From Micromonospora sp. AMSO31t (lineage in GTDB: Bacteria > Actinomycetota > Actinomycetes > Mycobacteriales > Micromonosporaceae): 37,905 nt of DNA. The stretch covers positions 1 through 37,905 of the forward strand of contig NZ_WBKT01000046.1 in NCBI RefSeq assembly GCF_008868175.1. Direction: 5' to 3'. Numbering within the stretch: the stretch's first letter is position 1; the number at the start of each line of letters is the position of its first letter. The position numbers and the translations under genes are program-made. The notes beneath the pieces are model-generated. The model saw only the letters and a list, made by a program, of their open reading frames with translations. It ran no database searches and was not told the origin of the DNA. This document shows, in pieces, positions 31,687 through 37,905 of the stretch.

Positions 31687-32121
31687 TCAGGTCCCCAGGT
31701 CGCCGGTGGTGATGCCGCCGTCCCCGGCGGAGACCAGCCGGAACCGGATGCAGACCACCTGACTGTCATCGTCGACGGGGAAGCCCACCCGTGCCCAGTA
31801 GCGGCGGTGGCCCTCGCGCCACTCCTCGATCGACCGGTCCCCCTCGCCCTCGGAGCGGGCGAAATCCCACGACACGTCGGCGAAGCGGACCACCTCGACC
31901 TCGGTGACCTCGACCACGCCGATCAGCTTGTCCTCGTCGTCGACCAGGACGAGCCGCTCGCCGACGTGCTCCAGCTCCTCGTTCTCGGTGGCGTACTCGT
32001 CGGTCAGCAGGCCGGCGGTAGCGGTCTTCACGCCGGAGAGCACGAGGGTGTTGAGGGTGGTGCGCAGCTCGCCGGGCGTGCCGAGGGCGAGGGTGCGGAG
32101 TCCACCGATGCGGGGCCACAT
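31687..32121 (-). CDS. ASCH-domain protein
   Basis: A 144-residue ASCH (PUA-like) protein. The signature GVKTATAGLL, VGERLVLVDDEDKLIGVVEVTEVEVVRFADV and WREGHRRYW are visible. ASCH proteins are thought to bind RNA, and some hydrolyse acetylated cytidine or other modified nucleosides; no specific substrate follows from this sequence. ATG 32121 is the start. It is monocistronic between a converging LLM gene and a divergent alpha/beta hydrolase 87 bases away. Confidence 0.9.
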   Translation of the reverse strand: MWPRIGGLRTLALGTPGELRTTLNTLVLSGVKTATAGLLTDEYATENEELEHVGERLVLVDDEDKLIGVVEVTEVEVVRFADVSWDFARSEGEGDRSIEEWREGHRRYWARVGFPVDDDSQVVCIRFRLVSAGDGGITTGDLGT

Positions 32122-32208
32122 CCTGCCGACGCTAACGGCTGGCTGCCGGCTCGTCGCGGGATTTCACCCGCCCCCACGGGTCGCCCCGCCGGGACTAGCG
32201 TGGGCGGC

Positions 32209-32721
32209 ATGGCGGATCGACGGGCGCTGCTGGTGCCGGGCCGGGGTTACGACAGCCGGGCGCCACTCTTCGCGTACGTGGGGGAGGCGCTGCGCCGCCT
32301 CGGCTTCGAGGTGCACGAGGTGACCTGGCAGGTGCCTCGCGACCTGCGCATCGACCGGGCTCCGGAGTGGGTGGCCGAGCAGGTCACCCCGGTGCTCGAC
32401 GGTGTCGACCTGATGGTCGGCAAGTCGCTGGGCAGCTTCGCCACCCCGCTCGCCGCCGACCGGGGCGTGCGGGCGGTCTGGCTGACCCCGCTGCTCAACA
32501 ACCCGGACGTGGTGGAGGGGCTCGGCCGGGCGAGCGCGCCGTGCCTGCTGGTCGGCGGGACGGCCGACCCGGCGTGGCAGGGCGAGACCGCCCGGCGGCT
32601 CAGCCCGCACGTGCTGGAGGTGCCGGACGCCGACCACTCGATGCTGGTGCCCGGCCCGCTGGCGCGCTCCGCCGAGGCGCTGGGCCGGGTCTGCGACGCC
32701 GTCGAGGACTTCGTCACATGA
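32209..32721 (+). CDS. Small alpha/beta hydrolase (RBBP9/YdeN-like)
   Basis: A 170-residue minimal alpha/beta hydrolase. It opens with LLVPGRGYDSRAPLFAYVGEAL; the candidate triad is Ser73 in VGKSLGS, Asp120 in GGTADPAW and His143 in PDADHSM. Such short proteins are serine hydrolases of unknown substrate. ATG 32209 is the start; TAGCGT nearby upstream is a plausible -10 of a leaderless transcript. Its last 8 bases are antisense to the end of the convergent 76-residue gene, so the stops overlap. Confidence 0.85.
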   Translation: MADRRALLVPGRGYDSRAPLFAYVGEALRRLGFEVHEVTWQVPRDLRIDRAPEWVAEQVTPVLDGVDLMVGKSLGSFATPLAADRGVRAVWLTPLLNNPDVVEGLGRASAPCLLVGGTADPAWQGETARRLSPHVLEVPDADHSMLVPGPLARSAEALGRVCDAVEDFVT

Positions 32722-32944
32722 GCTGACCGGCGTAGCCGGCGGCGGCCAGCACCCGGTCGTCGCCGGTACGGGGCACCGCCGCGAGCGCGGCCGGCACGTC
32801 GGACCGCCCGGTGAGCGGGCCGGCGCCGGGCACCGGCTGCCAGCGGGCGGCCCAGTAGCCGAGCGGCTGGCCCAGCTCGGCCGGCCGTTGCGGGTTCTCC
32901 CCGTCGGTACGCAGCACGCGCACCGCGTGCCCGACCCGGATCAC
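32714..32944 (-). CDS. Small conserved-looking hypothetical protein coupled to phosphoribosyltransferase
   Basis: A 76-residue basic protein starting VIRVGHAVRVLRTDG and ending RVLAAAGYAGQLM. Its GTG 32944 overlaps the phosphoribosyltransferase stop as GTGA, which supports translation. The content QPLGYWAARWQPVPGAG is not low complexity. No family is recognised and no membrane segment is visible. Translational coupling suggests it works with the upstream enzyme. Its 3' end overlaps that of the convergent hydrolase by 8 bases. Confidence 0.6.
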   Translation of the reverse strand: MIRVGHAVRVLRTDGENPQRPAELGQPLGYWAARWQPVPGAGPLTGRSDVPAALAAVPRTGDDRVLAAAGYAGQLM

Positions 32945-33480
32945 CCCCCGGTGAGCAGGGCGCGCAGCCGGAGCCGCTCGGCGACCGGCGCCGGACAGGT
33001 CGCGACAAGCGCCGCCGTCCCGACGAACTCGGCCCCGCTGTCCCGGACGAGGTGGTGCAGCGCGTCGAGCTGCGCCCCGGTGGCCACCCAGTCGTCGGCG
33101 AGCAGCACCCGGTCGCCGGGGCCGAGGCGGCGGGCGTCCACGCCGACCCGGAGCTGCCGGCCCCGGTAGTCGGGGGGTGTCTCCGCCCAGCGCATCGGCC
33201 CGATCCGGCGCCGCTCCCCGCCGTCCTTGTACGCCGGCACGAACCCGGCGCCGGCGGCCACCGCGACCAGCGGGCCGAGCAGCAGCCCGGTCACCTCCGG
33301 CGCGATCACGACGGTCGGCCGGGCGGCCGGGAAGAGGCCGGCGAGGGCGGGCCCGACCCCGGCCAGCACCTCGGGATCCCGCCACCAGGCGGATAGGTCG
33401 CTGACCAGATGGCTGCTCCCCGGGCCGGGGTCGACCCAGCGGAACAGCTCGACCAGGCGTCGGCTCAGCACGCCCTCCAT
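32941..33480 (-). CDS. Phosphoribosyltransferase-family protein (adenine-PRT-like)
   Basis: A 179-residue type I phosphoribosyltransferase-like protein. The PRPP loop is VLLADDWVATGAQ with Asp129 and Asp130 in place of the common DDvlaTGGT, and IAPEVTGLLLGPLVAVAAGAGFVPAYKDGG contains the flexible loop region (59-88). It would join a nucleobase to PRPP, but the replaced Gly-Thr end of the loop may alter affinity and the base is unknown. ATG 33480 gives MEGVLSRRLVELFRWVDPGPG. The upstream in-frame extension does not look coding. It forms an operon with the 76-residue gene. Confidence 0.82.
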   Translation of the reverse strand: MEGVLSRRLVELFRWVDPGPGSSHLVSDLSAWWRDPEVLAGVGPALAGLFPAARPTVVIAPEVTGLLLGPLVAVAAGAGFVPAYKDGGERRRIGPMRWAETPPDYRGRQLRVGVDARRLGPGDRVLLADDWVATGAQLDALHHLVRDSGAEFVGTAALVATCPAPVAERLRLRALLTGG

Positions 33481-33609
33481 CCTGGGGCACCGGCACGAGG
33501 CGATGCCACACCGGCCCCGGCCAGCACTCATTCCTCCGTTCGGTGGAGTGGTGCTGGCTTGATCGGCTACACGTACCAGGGTAAATGCGGGCATAGCACC
33601 ATGATCACG

Positions 33610-33639
33610 TTGACTTCCGAAGTGCTTCTCTCGTTACGG
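33610..33639 (+). promoter_or_regulatory. Putative promoter of the RlpA-like gene
   Basis: TTGACT (33610-33615) and TTACGG (33634-33639) are spaced by 18 bases. An inverted repeat (TGGTGCT 33549-33555 with AGCACCA 33595-33601) lies just upstream. The gene has a leader of about 30 bases with GAAAGGA. Confidence 0.4.
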
Positions 33640-33677
33640 TCCGAGCCGGTTTGTTCAGCAGACGAAAGGACCGGGCG

Positions 33678-34295
33678 GTGGCTGGTAGGCACCTTCGTAC
33701 CCGCAAGTTCTCCTCGCCGGCCGGCATCGCCGCCACCGCGGCCGTCGGCGTGGCGCTCGCCATCGGCGGCACCGTCGGCGCGGTCCAGCTCACCTCGGCC
33801 GAGCCCGCCACGGCGCCGGCCGCGGTCGAGGCCCTGCCCAGCACGCTCGCGCCCAGCTCGGCGTCCCCCTCCGCCTCGCCGAGCCTCAGCCCCTCGCCGA
33901 AGGCCACCCCGAGCCCGACCGCGACCCGGACCCAGGCGGCGTCCCGGAGCAAGGCCCGCACCGCGAGCCCGAAGCCGACCGCGAAGAAGACCACGACCGC
34001 CGCGAAGGTCGTGAACAGCGGCTCCTGCGGCGCGTCCTTCTACGACGAGGGGCAGATGACCGCGAACGGCGAGACGTTCAACCCGGACGCGCTGACCGCC
34101 GCGCACAAGACCCTGCCGTTCAACACGAAGGTCCGGGTGACCAACCCGGCCAACGGCAAGTCGGTCGTGGTCCGGATCAACGACCGCGGCCCGTACATCG
34201 ACGGCCGGTGCATCGACCTCTCCCGGGCCGCCTTCGCCGCGATCGCCTCGACCGACCTCGGCGAGCTGACCGTCAGGTACGAGGTCCTCGGCTGA
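33678..34295 (+). CDS. Secreted RlpA-like double-psi beta-barrel protein
   Basis: A 205-residue exported protein. Residues about 10-42 are a signal sequence or N-terminal anchor, about 43-112 a Ser/Pro/Ala/Lys-rich low-complexity linker, and 115-205 a double-psi beta-barrel like RlpA and expansins: [59 protein letters not shown]. RlpA proteins of Gram-negatives are septal lytic transglycosylases; the DRGPY and DLS acidic residues match the catalytic site region. GTG 33678 is chosen for GAAAGGA 7 bases upstream. In actinomycetes the activity is unproven. Confidence 0.9.
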   Translation: MAGRHLRTRKFSSPAGIAATAAVGVALAIGGTVGAVQLTSAEPATAPAAVEALPSTLAPSSASPSASPSLSPSPKATPSPTATRTQAASRSKARTASPKPTAKKTTTAAKVVNSGSCGASFYDEGQMTANGETFNPDALTAAHKTLPFNTKVRVTNPANGKSVVVRINDRGPYIDGRCIDLSRAAFAAIASTDLGELTVRYEVLG

Positions 34296-34395
34296 CCGGG
34301 TGACCGGCGGCGATCGGGTCGGCGGAGGGATCCGGCCGGCCAGAACATCCTCGGACGACGGGCCAGGTTCATTCACCCGTTCACGTCCATCAGGC

Positions 34396-35523
34396 ATGCT
34401 GTCCGATGTACGCACGCAACCCTTCCAGTCGGGCCGCGGCCCGCTGAGCCCCGGATCCCGCGCCGGCCTCGGCGCGGCCCTCGCGCTGCTCGCGATCGTC
34501 TCCGCCGTCGAGCTGGCGGACGGGCGGCCGGCGCACTACGTCGCGCTCATGGTGGCCGCCCCGTTCCTCGCCGCCGCGCTCGCGTCCTGGCGGGTGGTGC
34601 TCGGGGTGGGGCTGCTCGCCACCGGGATCGGGGCCGCGTTCGCGCTCGCCGAGCAGACCATGTCGCTCGTCACCGCGGTCAACGTGGCCGGCATCGCGCT
34701 GGCCACCGCGATCGCCGGCGCCGTGGCGGGGGTCCGCGAGCGCCAGTCCGAGCGGATCGCGGAGCTGTCCCGGCTCGCCTCGGTCGCCCAGCAGGCGGTG
34801 CTCCGGTCGCTCGGCCCGCAGGTCGGCACCCTGGCGGTGGCCGCCCGCTACATCTCCTCCACGGCGACCGCCGAGATCGGCGGCGACCTGTACGAGGCGA
34901 TGGACACCCCGTACGGCGTCCGCATGATCATCGGTGACGTGCGCGGCAAGGGGCTGGACGCCGTCCGGCTGGCCAGCATCGTGCTGGGCTCCTACCGGCA
35001 CGTGGCGTACGAGCGGGCGGACCTGCGCGCGGTGGTGACCGACCTGGACCGGGCGGTGGCCCGCAACGTGGGCGACGAGGACTTCGTCACCGCCGCGCTG
35101 GTCGAGGAGCGCGGCGGCACCCTCACCATCGTCAACTGCGGCCACCCGCCACCGCTGCTGCTGCGCCGGGGCGCGGTCATCCCGCTCGAACCGCCGGCGC
35201 CCGCGCCGCCGCTCGGCTTCATGCCGGTGGTCCGGCCCCGGGTGGAGCGGCTGGAGCCGGGCGACCGGCTGCTCCTCTTCACCGACGGGCTGGGCGAGGC
35301 GCGCCGGGACGGGGAGTTCTTCCCGACCGCCGACCGGGCCTGGCGGCTGCTCGGGCACGGCACCGTGGCCGACGGTCTGGCCTCGCTGGAGACCGCCCTT
35401 GTCGAGTGGGTGCACGGCCGGCTCGACGACGACATCGCGCTGGTCCTGATGGAATACACCGGGCCGCGCAGCGCCGCCGCGGCGCCCGTGCCGAGCTGGG
35501 AGGTCGGCGCGGCCGAGAGTTGA
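34396..35523 (+). CDS. Membrane-anchored SpoIIE-type PP2C phosphatase
   Basis: A 375-residue protein with four transmembrane helices (about 23-41, 47-65, 67-86, 89-112), a short coiled linker, and a SpoIIE-type PP2C phosphatase (about 140-360). Metal ligands are in EIGGDLYE (Asp164), IGDVRGKG (Asp181), LFTDGLGE (Asp297) and DDDIALVL (344-346). Such enzymes dephosphorylate anti-anti-sigma factors and control alternative sigma factors in actinomycetes; no partner-switch genes are nearby. ATG 34396 is the start. It is monocistronic, with 100 bp to the RlpA-like gene. Confidence 0.92.
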   Translation: MLSDVRTQPFQSGRGPLSPGSRAGLGAALALLAIVSAVELADGRPAHYVALMVAAPFLAAALASWRVVLGVGLLATGIGAAFALAEQTMSLVTAVNVAGIALATAIAGAVAGVRERQSERIAELSRLASVAQQAVLRSLGPQVGTLAVAARYISSTATAEIGGDLYEAMDTPYGVRMIIGDVRGKGLDAVRLASIVLGSYRHVAYERADLRAVVTDLDRAVARNVGDEDFVTAALVEERGGTLTIVNCGHPPPLLLRRGAVIPLEPPAPAPPLGFMPVVRPRVERLEPGDRLLLFTDGLGEARRDGEFFPTADRAWRLLGHGTVADGLASLETALVEWVHGRLDDDIALVLMEYTGPRSAAAAPVPSWEVGAAES

Positions 35524-35594
35524 GCCGACGGTCACCGTCGGGTGAACCGGAAGTGTGTAATGGCTGTCACTTCCGAGATCGGCTTGTCGTTGGC

Positions 35595-35634
35595 TACCGG
35601 CGAGTAATACAGTCTGGAGTTACTGATCGGTAAC
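35595..35634. promoter_or_regulatory. Two operator-like palindromes before the acyl-CoA dehydrogenase gene
   Basis: GTTACTGATCGGTAAC (35619-35634) is a perfect five-base-arm palindrome. A weaker copy, TACCGGCGAGTA (35595-35606, same TAC-N6-GTA core), lies 26 bases upstream centre to centre. The first matches the etfD operator at 5835-5850 in all ten arm bases. They sit 28 to 60 bases before the start, so a bound repressor would block transcription. Confidence 0.65.
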
Positions 35635-35661
35635 ACCTGTCCGGAAGCGGGGCCAGCGAGC

Positions 35662-37518
35662 ATGACCCACTACAAGAGCAATCTTCGGGACCTCGAGTTC
35701 AACCTGTTCGAGGTCTTCGGGGCGGACCGGACGTTCGGCCAGGAGCCGTACACGGACCTGGACGTCGACACCGCCCGCAGCTTCCTCTCCGAGGTCGACC
35801 GCCTGGCCCGCGAGGATCTGGCCGCCAGCTACTCGGACAGCGACCGCAACCCGCCGGTCTTCGACCCCGCGACGCACACCGCGCCGCTGCCGGAGTCGTT
35901 CAAGAAGTCCTACCAGGCGTTCATGGATTCGGAGTTCTGGCGGCTGGACCTGCCGGAGGCCCTGGGCGGCACCAACGCCCCGCGCGCCCTCTGGTGGTCG
36001 CTCGCCGAGCTGGTGCTCGGCGCCAACGCCCCGATCTGGATGTACGCCTCCGGCCCGTCCTTCGCGCACGTGCTCCACGTCGAGGGCACCGAGCAGCAGA
36101 GGAAGTGGGCCCGGCTCTTCATCGAGAAGCAGTGGGGCTCGACCATGGTGCTGACCGAGCCGGACGCCGGCTCGGACGTCGGCGCCGGCCGCACCCGCGC
36201 CATCCCGCAGCCGGACGGCTCCTGGCACATCGAGGGCGTCAAGCGCTTCATCACCTCGGGTGAGCACGACCTGACCGACAACATCGTCCACTACGTGCTG
36301 GCCCGTCCGGTCGGCGTCGAGGGCGTCGGCGGTCCGGGCACCAAGGGCCTGTCCCTCTTCGTCGTGCCGAAGTTCCACTTCGACGAGGAGACCGGCGAGC
36401 TGGGCGAGCGCAACGGCGTCTTCGCCACCAACGTCGAGCACAAGATGGGCCTGAAGGTCTCCAACACCTGCGAGGTGACCTTCGGCGAGCACGGCGTTCC
36501 GGCCAAGGGTTGGCTGCTCGGCGAGAAGCACGACGGCATCCGGCAGATGTTCATGATCATCGAGTACGCCCGGATGATGGTCGGCACCAAGGCGATCGCC
36601 ACCCTCTCCACCGGCTACCTGAACGCCCTGGAGTACGCCAAGAACCGGGTGCAGGGCGCCGACCTGGTCCAGCAGGCCGACAAGGCCGCCCCGCGGGTGA
36701 CCATCACGCACCACCCGGACGTGCGCCGCTCCCTGCTCATGCAGAAGTCGTACGCCGAGGGCCTGCGCGCGCTGGTCTGCTACACGGCCACCTGGCAGGA
36801 CCGGGTGGCGGTCGCCGAGGCCGCCGGTGACGAGAAGGCCACCAAGCTGGCCAAGCGGGTGAACGACCTGCTCCTCCCGCTGGTCAAGGGCGTCGGGTCG
36901 GAGCGGGCGTACGAGCTGCTCGGCCACGAGGCGCTGCAGACCTTCGGCGGCTCCGGCTTCCTCCAGGACTACCCGCTGGAGCAGTACGTCCGGGACGCCA
37001 AGATCGACACCCTCTACGAGGGCACCACCGCGATCCAGAGCCTCGACCTGATCTTCCGGAAGATCGTCCGGGACAACGGCAAGGCGCTCATGGCGGTCGC
37101 CGGCGAGATCCAGGAGTTCATCGCCTCCGAGGCCGGCAACGGCCAGCTCAAGGAGGAGCGGCAGGCGCTCGGCAAGGCGCTCGGCGAGATCCAGAACATC
37201 CTCGGCGTGATGATGGGCTGGCTGACCGAGGCCCAGGCCGGCGACGCCCGCGCCCTCTACAAGGTCGGCCTGAGCAGCCGCCGGTTCCTGCTGGCGATCG
37301 GCGACCTGGTGGTCGGCTGGCTGCTGCAGAAGCAGGCCGACGTGGCGTTGAAGGCGCTCGGCGGCGAGGTCTCGGCCACCGACAAGGCGTTCTACACCGG
37401 CAAGGTGGCCGCCGCCCGGTTCTTCGCCCGCGAGGTGCTGCCCCGCATCGGTTCCGACCGGCGGATCATCGAGGGCGCGGACCTGGAGATCATGGACCTC
37501 CCGGAGGAGGCGTTCTGA
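35662..37518 (+). CDS. Large acyl-CoA dehydrogenase, FadE5-like
   Basis: A 618-residue FAD-dependent enzyme oxidising acyl-CoA to trans-2-enoyl-CoA in beta-oxidation. It matches the long ACAD family including mycobacterial FadE5, with a C-terminal extra domain (about 475-615) absent in short ACADs. Signature segments: [15 protein letters not shown] (flavin and substrate region), [31 protein letters not shown] and [10 protein letters not shown] with catalytic Glu453. ATG 35662 is the start. It sits behind the tandem operator shared with etfD, which feeds the electrons onward through ETF. It ends at a strong hairpin. Confidence 0.94.
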   Translation: MTHYKSNLRDLEFNLFEVFGADRTFGQEPYTDLDVDTARSFLSEVDRLAREDLAASYSDSDRNPPVFDPATHTAPLPESFKKSYQAFMDSEFWRLDLPEALGGTNAPRALWWSLAELVLGANAPIWMYASGPSFAHVLHVEGTEQQRKWARLFIEKQWGSTMVLTEPDAGSDVGAGRTRAIPQPDGSWHIEGVKRFITSGEHDLTDNIVHYVLARPVGVEGVGGPGTKGLSLFVVPKFHFDEETGELGERNGVFATNVEHKMGLKVSNTCEVTFGEHGVPAKGWLLGEKHDGIRQMFMIIEYARMMVGTKAIATLSTGYLNALEYAKNRVQGADLVQQADKAAPRVTITHHPDVRRSLLMQKSYAEGLRALVCYTATWQDRVAVAEAAGDEKATKLAKRVNDLLLPLVKGVGSERAYELLGHEALQTFGGSGFLQDYPLEQYVRDAKIDTLYEGTTAIQSLDLIFRKIVRDNGKALMAVAGEIQEFIASEAGNGQLKEERQALGKALGEIQNILGVMMGWLTEAQAGDARALYKVGLSSRRFLLAIGDLVVGWLLQKQADVALKALGGEVSATDKAFYTGKVAAARFFAREVLPRIGSDRRIIEGADLEIMDLPEEAF

Positions 37519-37548
37519 TCCCCGCTGGGGCGATTCGACCCTGACGAC

Positions 37549-37583
37549 CGGCGGCCGGCGAGCGCACAGCTCGCCGGCCGCCG
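37549..37583 (+). terminator. Terminator of the acyl-CoA dehydrogenase gene
   Basis: A perfect 15-bp stem (37549-37563 with 37569-37583), a 5-base loop GCACA, and a short TTTT run shortly after. A typical high-GC rho-independent terminator. Confidence 0.88.
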
Positions 37584-37688
37584 CCGTGTTTTCACCCCGT
37601 GGCCGGTAGGCCGGCCGCCTGGCGGGTAACCGTCGCGGACCACGACAGGGCACGCCCAAGGGCCACCGCACGGGGGAGTGCAGCGCAC

Positions 37689-37905
37689 ATGGGCATTGGC
37701 AGCGCAATCTTTCTCATCGCGCTCGGCGCGATCATGACCTTCGCCATCCGGGCCAACGTCTGGTGGATCGACCTGCGCGCGGTCGGCTGGGTGTTCATCC
37801 TGGCCGGGCTGGGCGTGTTGCTCACCACCCTCTGGTTCTGGCAGGACCGCCGCAAGCGGGCACGCACGCTCATCGTGGAGGAGAACCGGCTCTCCCACCC
37901 GACCG
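37689..37905 (+). CDS. DUF6458 family small membrane protein (partial, runs off the window)
   Basis: The first 72 residues of a two-helix membrane protein: MGIGSAIFLIALGAIMTFAI, a short VWWIDLRAVGW loop, GWVFILAGLGVLLTTLWFW, then a basic tail. This outline matches DUF6458 proteins, common in actinobacteria and without known function. ATG 37689 is preceded by GGGGGAG (37671-37677). No stop is seen before base 37905, so the gene is truncated by the window edge. Confidence 0.8.
   Translation, partial: MGIGSAIFLIALGAIMTFAIRANVWWIDLRAVGWVFILAGLGVLLTTLWFWQDRRKRARTLIVEENRLSHPT

Noticed and set aside
1..37905. CRISPR array
   Set aside because: No regularly spaced short direct repeats and no cas genes were seen anywhere in the window.

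Overview
The window is chromosomal DNA of a high-G+C actinomycete, most probably a Micromonosporaceae member close to Micromonospora. Evidence: strong third-position GC, many GTG starts, probable leaderless promoters, and actinobacterial genes such as pknB with PASTA repeats, crgA, a class E sortase, an EtfD-like Fe-S oxidoreductase, and an NlpC/P60 peptidase behind a c-di-AMP riboswitch. Genus is inference; no 16S rRNA is present.

Layout. 1-5.7 kb is an envelope and division block: pknB converges on an operon (DUF881 protein, class E sortase, 92-aa membrane protein, TrpG/PabA amidotransferase), followed by divergent crgA. 5.9-11.3 kb holds etfD, a convergent GPP34 gene and two overlapping CNNM/CBS membrane proteins. 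11.4-16.6 kb is a cell-wall hydrolase cluster: two NlpC/P60 paralogues flank a large amidase, and only the second paralogue carries a ydaO-type c-di-AMP riboswitch. Then come dcd and a PPOX flavoprotein, divergent around a LexA-like box, and a secreted M43 metalloprotease.

18.49-23.26 kb is the main accessory feature. A tRNA-Gly(CCC) gene is followed by a roughly 4.7-kb genomic island bounded by a 47-bp perfect direct repeat of the tRNA 3' half. A second 19-bp direct repeat lies just inside both ends. The island has lower GC and TTA codons. It holds a 5'-truncated tyrosine integrase and a 5'-truncated HAD phosphatase meeting head to head at an apparent deletion scar. After them come two apparently intact coupled genes: an ABC-type ATPase with an OLD-like Toprim C-terminus, and a complete DNA cytosine-5 methyltransferase. 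No ordinary restriction endonuclease is present, so the pair is a candidate defence or restriction-modification-like module and the best candidate for an undescribed system here.

23.6-33.5 kb is ordinary accessory chromosome: a frameshifted GNAT, an aldo/keto reductase, VOC and DUF1801 proteins beside a LysR regulator with a perfect inverted-repeat operator, a Nudix hydrolase, a PadR plus membrane-protein pair, a MerR-PP2C fusion, an LLM flavoprotein, an ASCH protein, a small alpha/beta hydrolase and a phosphoribosyltransferase. 33.6-37.9 kb holds a secreted RlpA-like protein, a membrane-bound SpoIIE-type phosphatase, a large FadE5-like acyl-CoA dehydrogenase and the start of a DUF6458 membrane protein.

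The acyl-CoA dehydrogenase and etfD, 30 kb apart, share an almost identical palindrome (GTTAC-N6-GTAAC) upstream, which suggests one fatty-acid oxidation regulator controls both an acyl-CoA dehydrogenase and its electron outlet.
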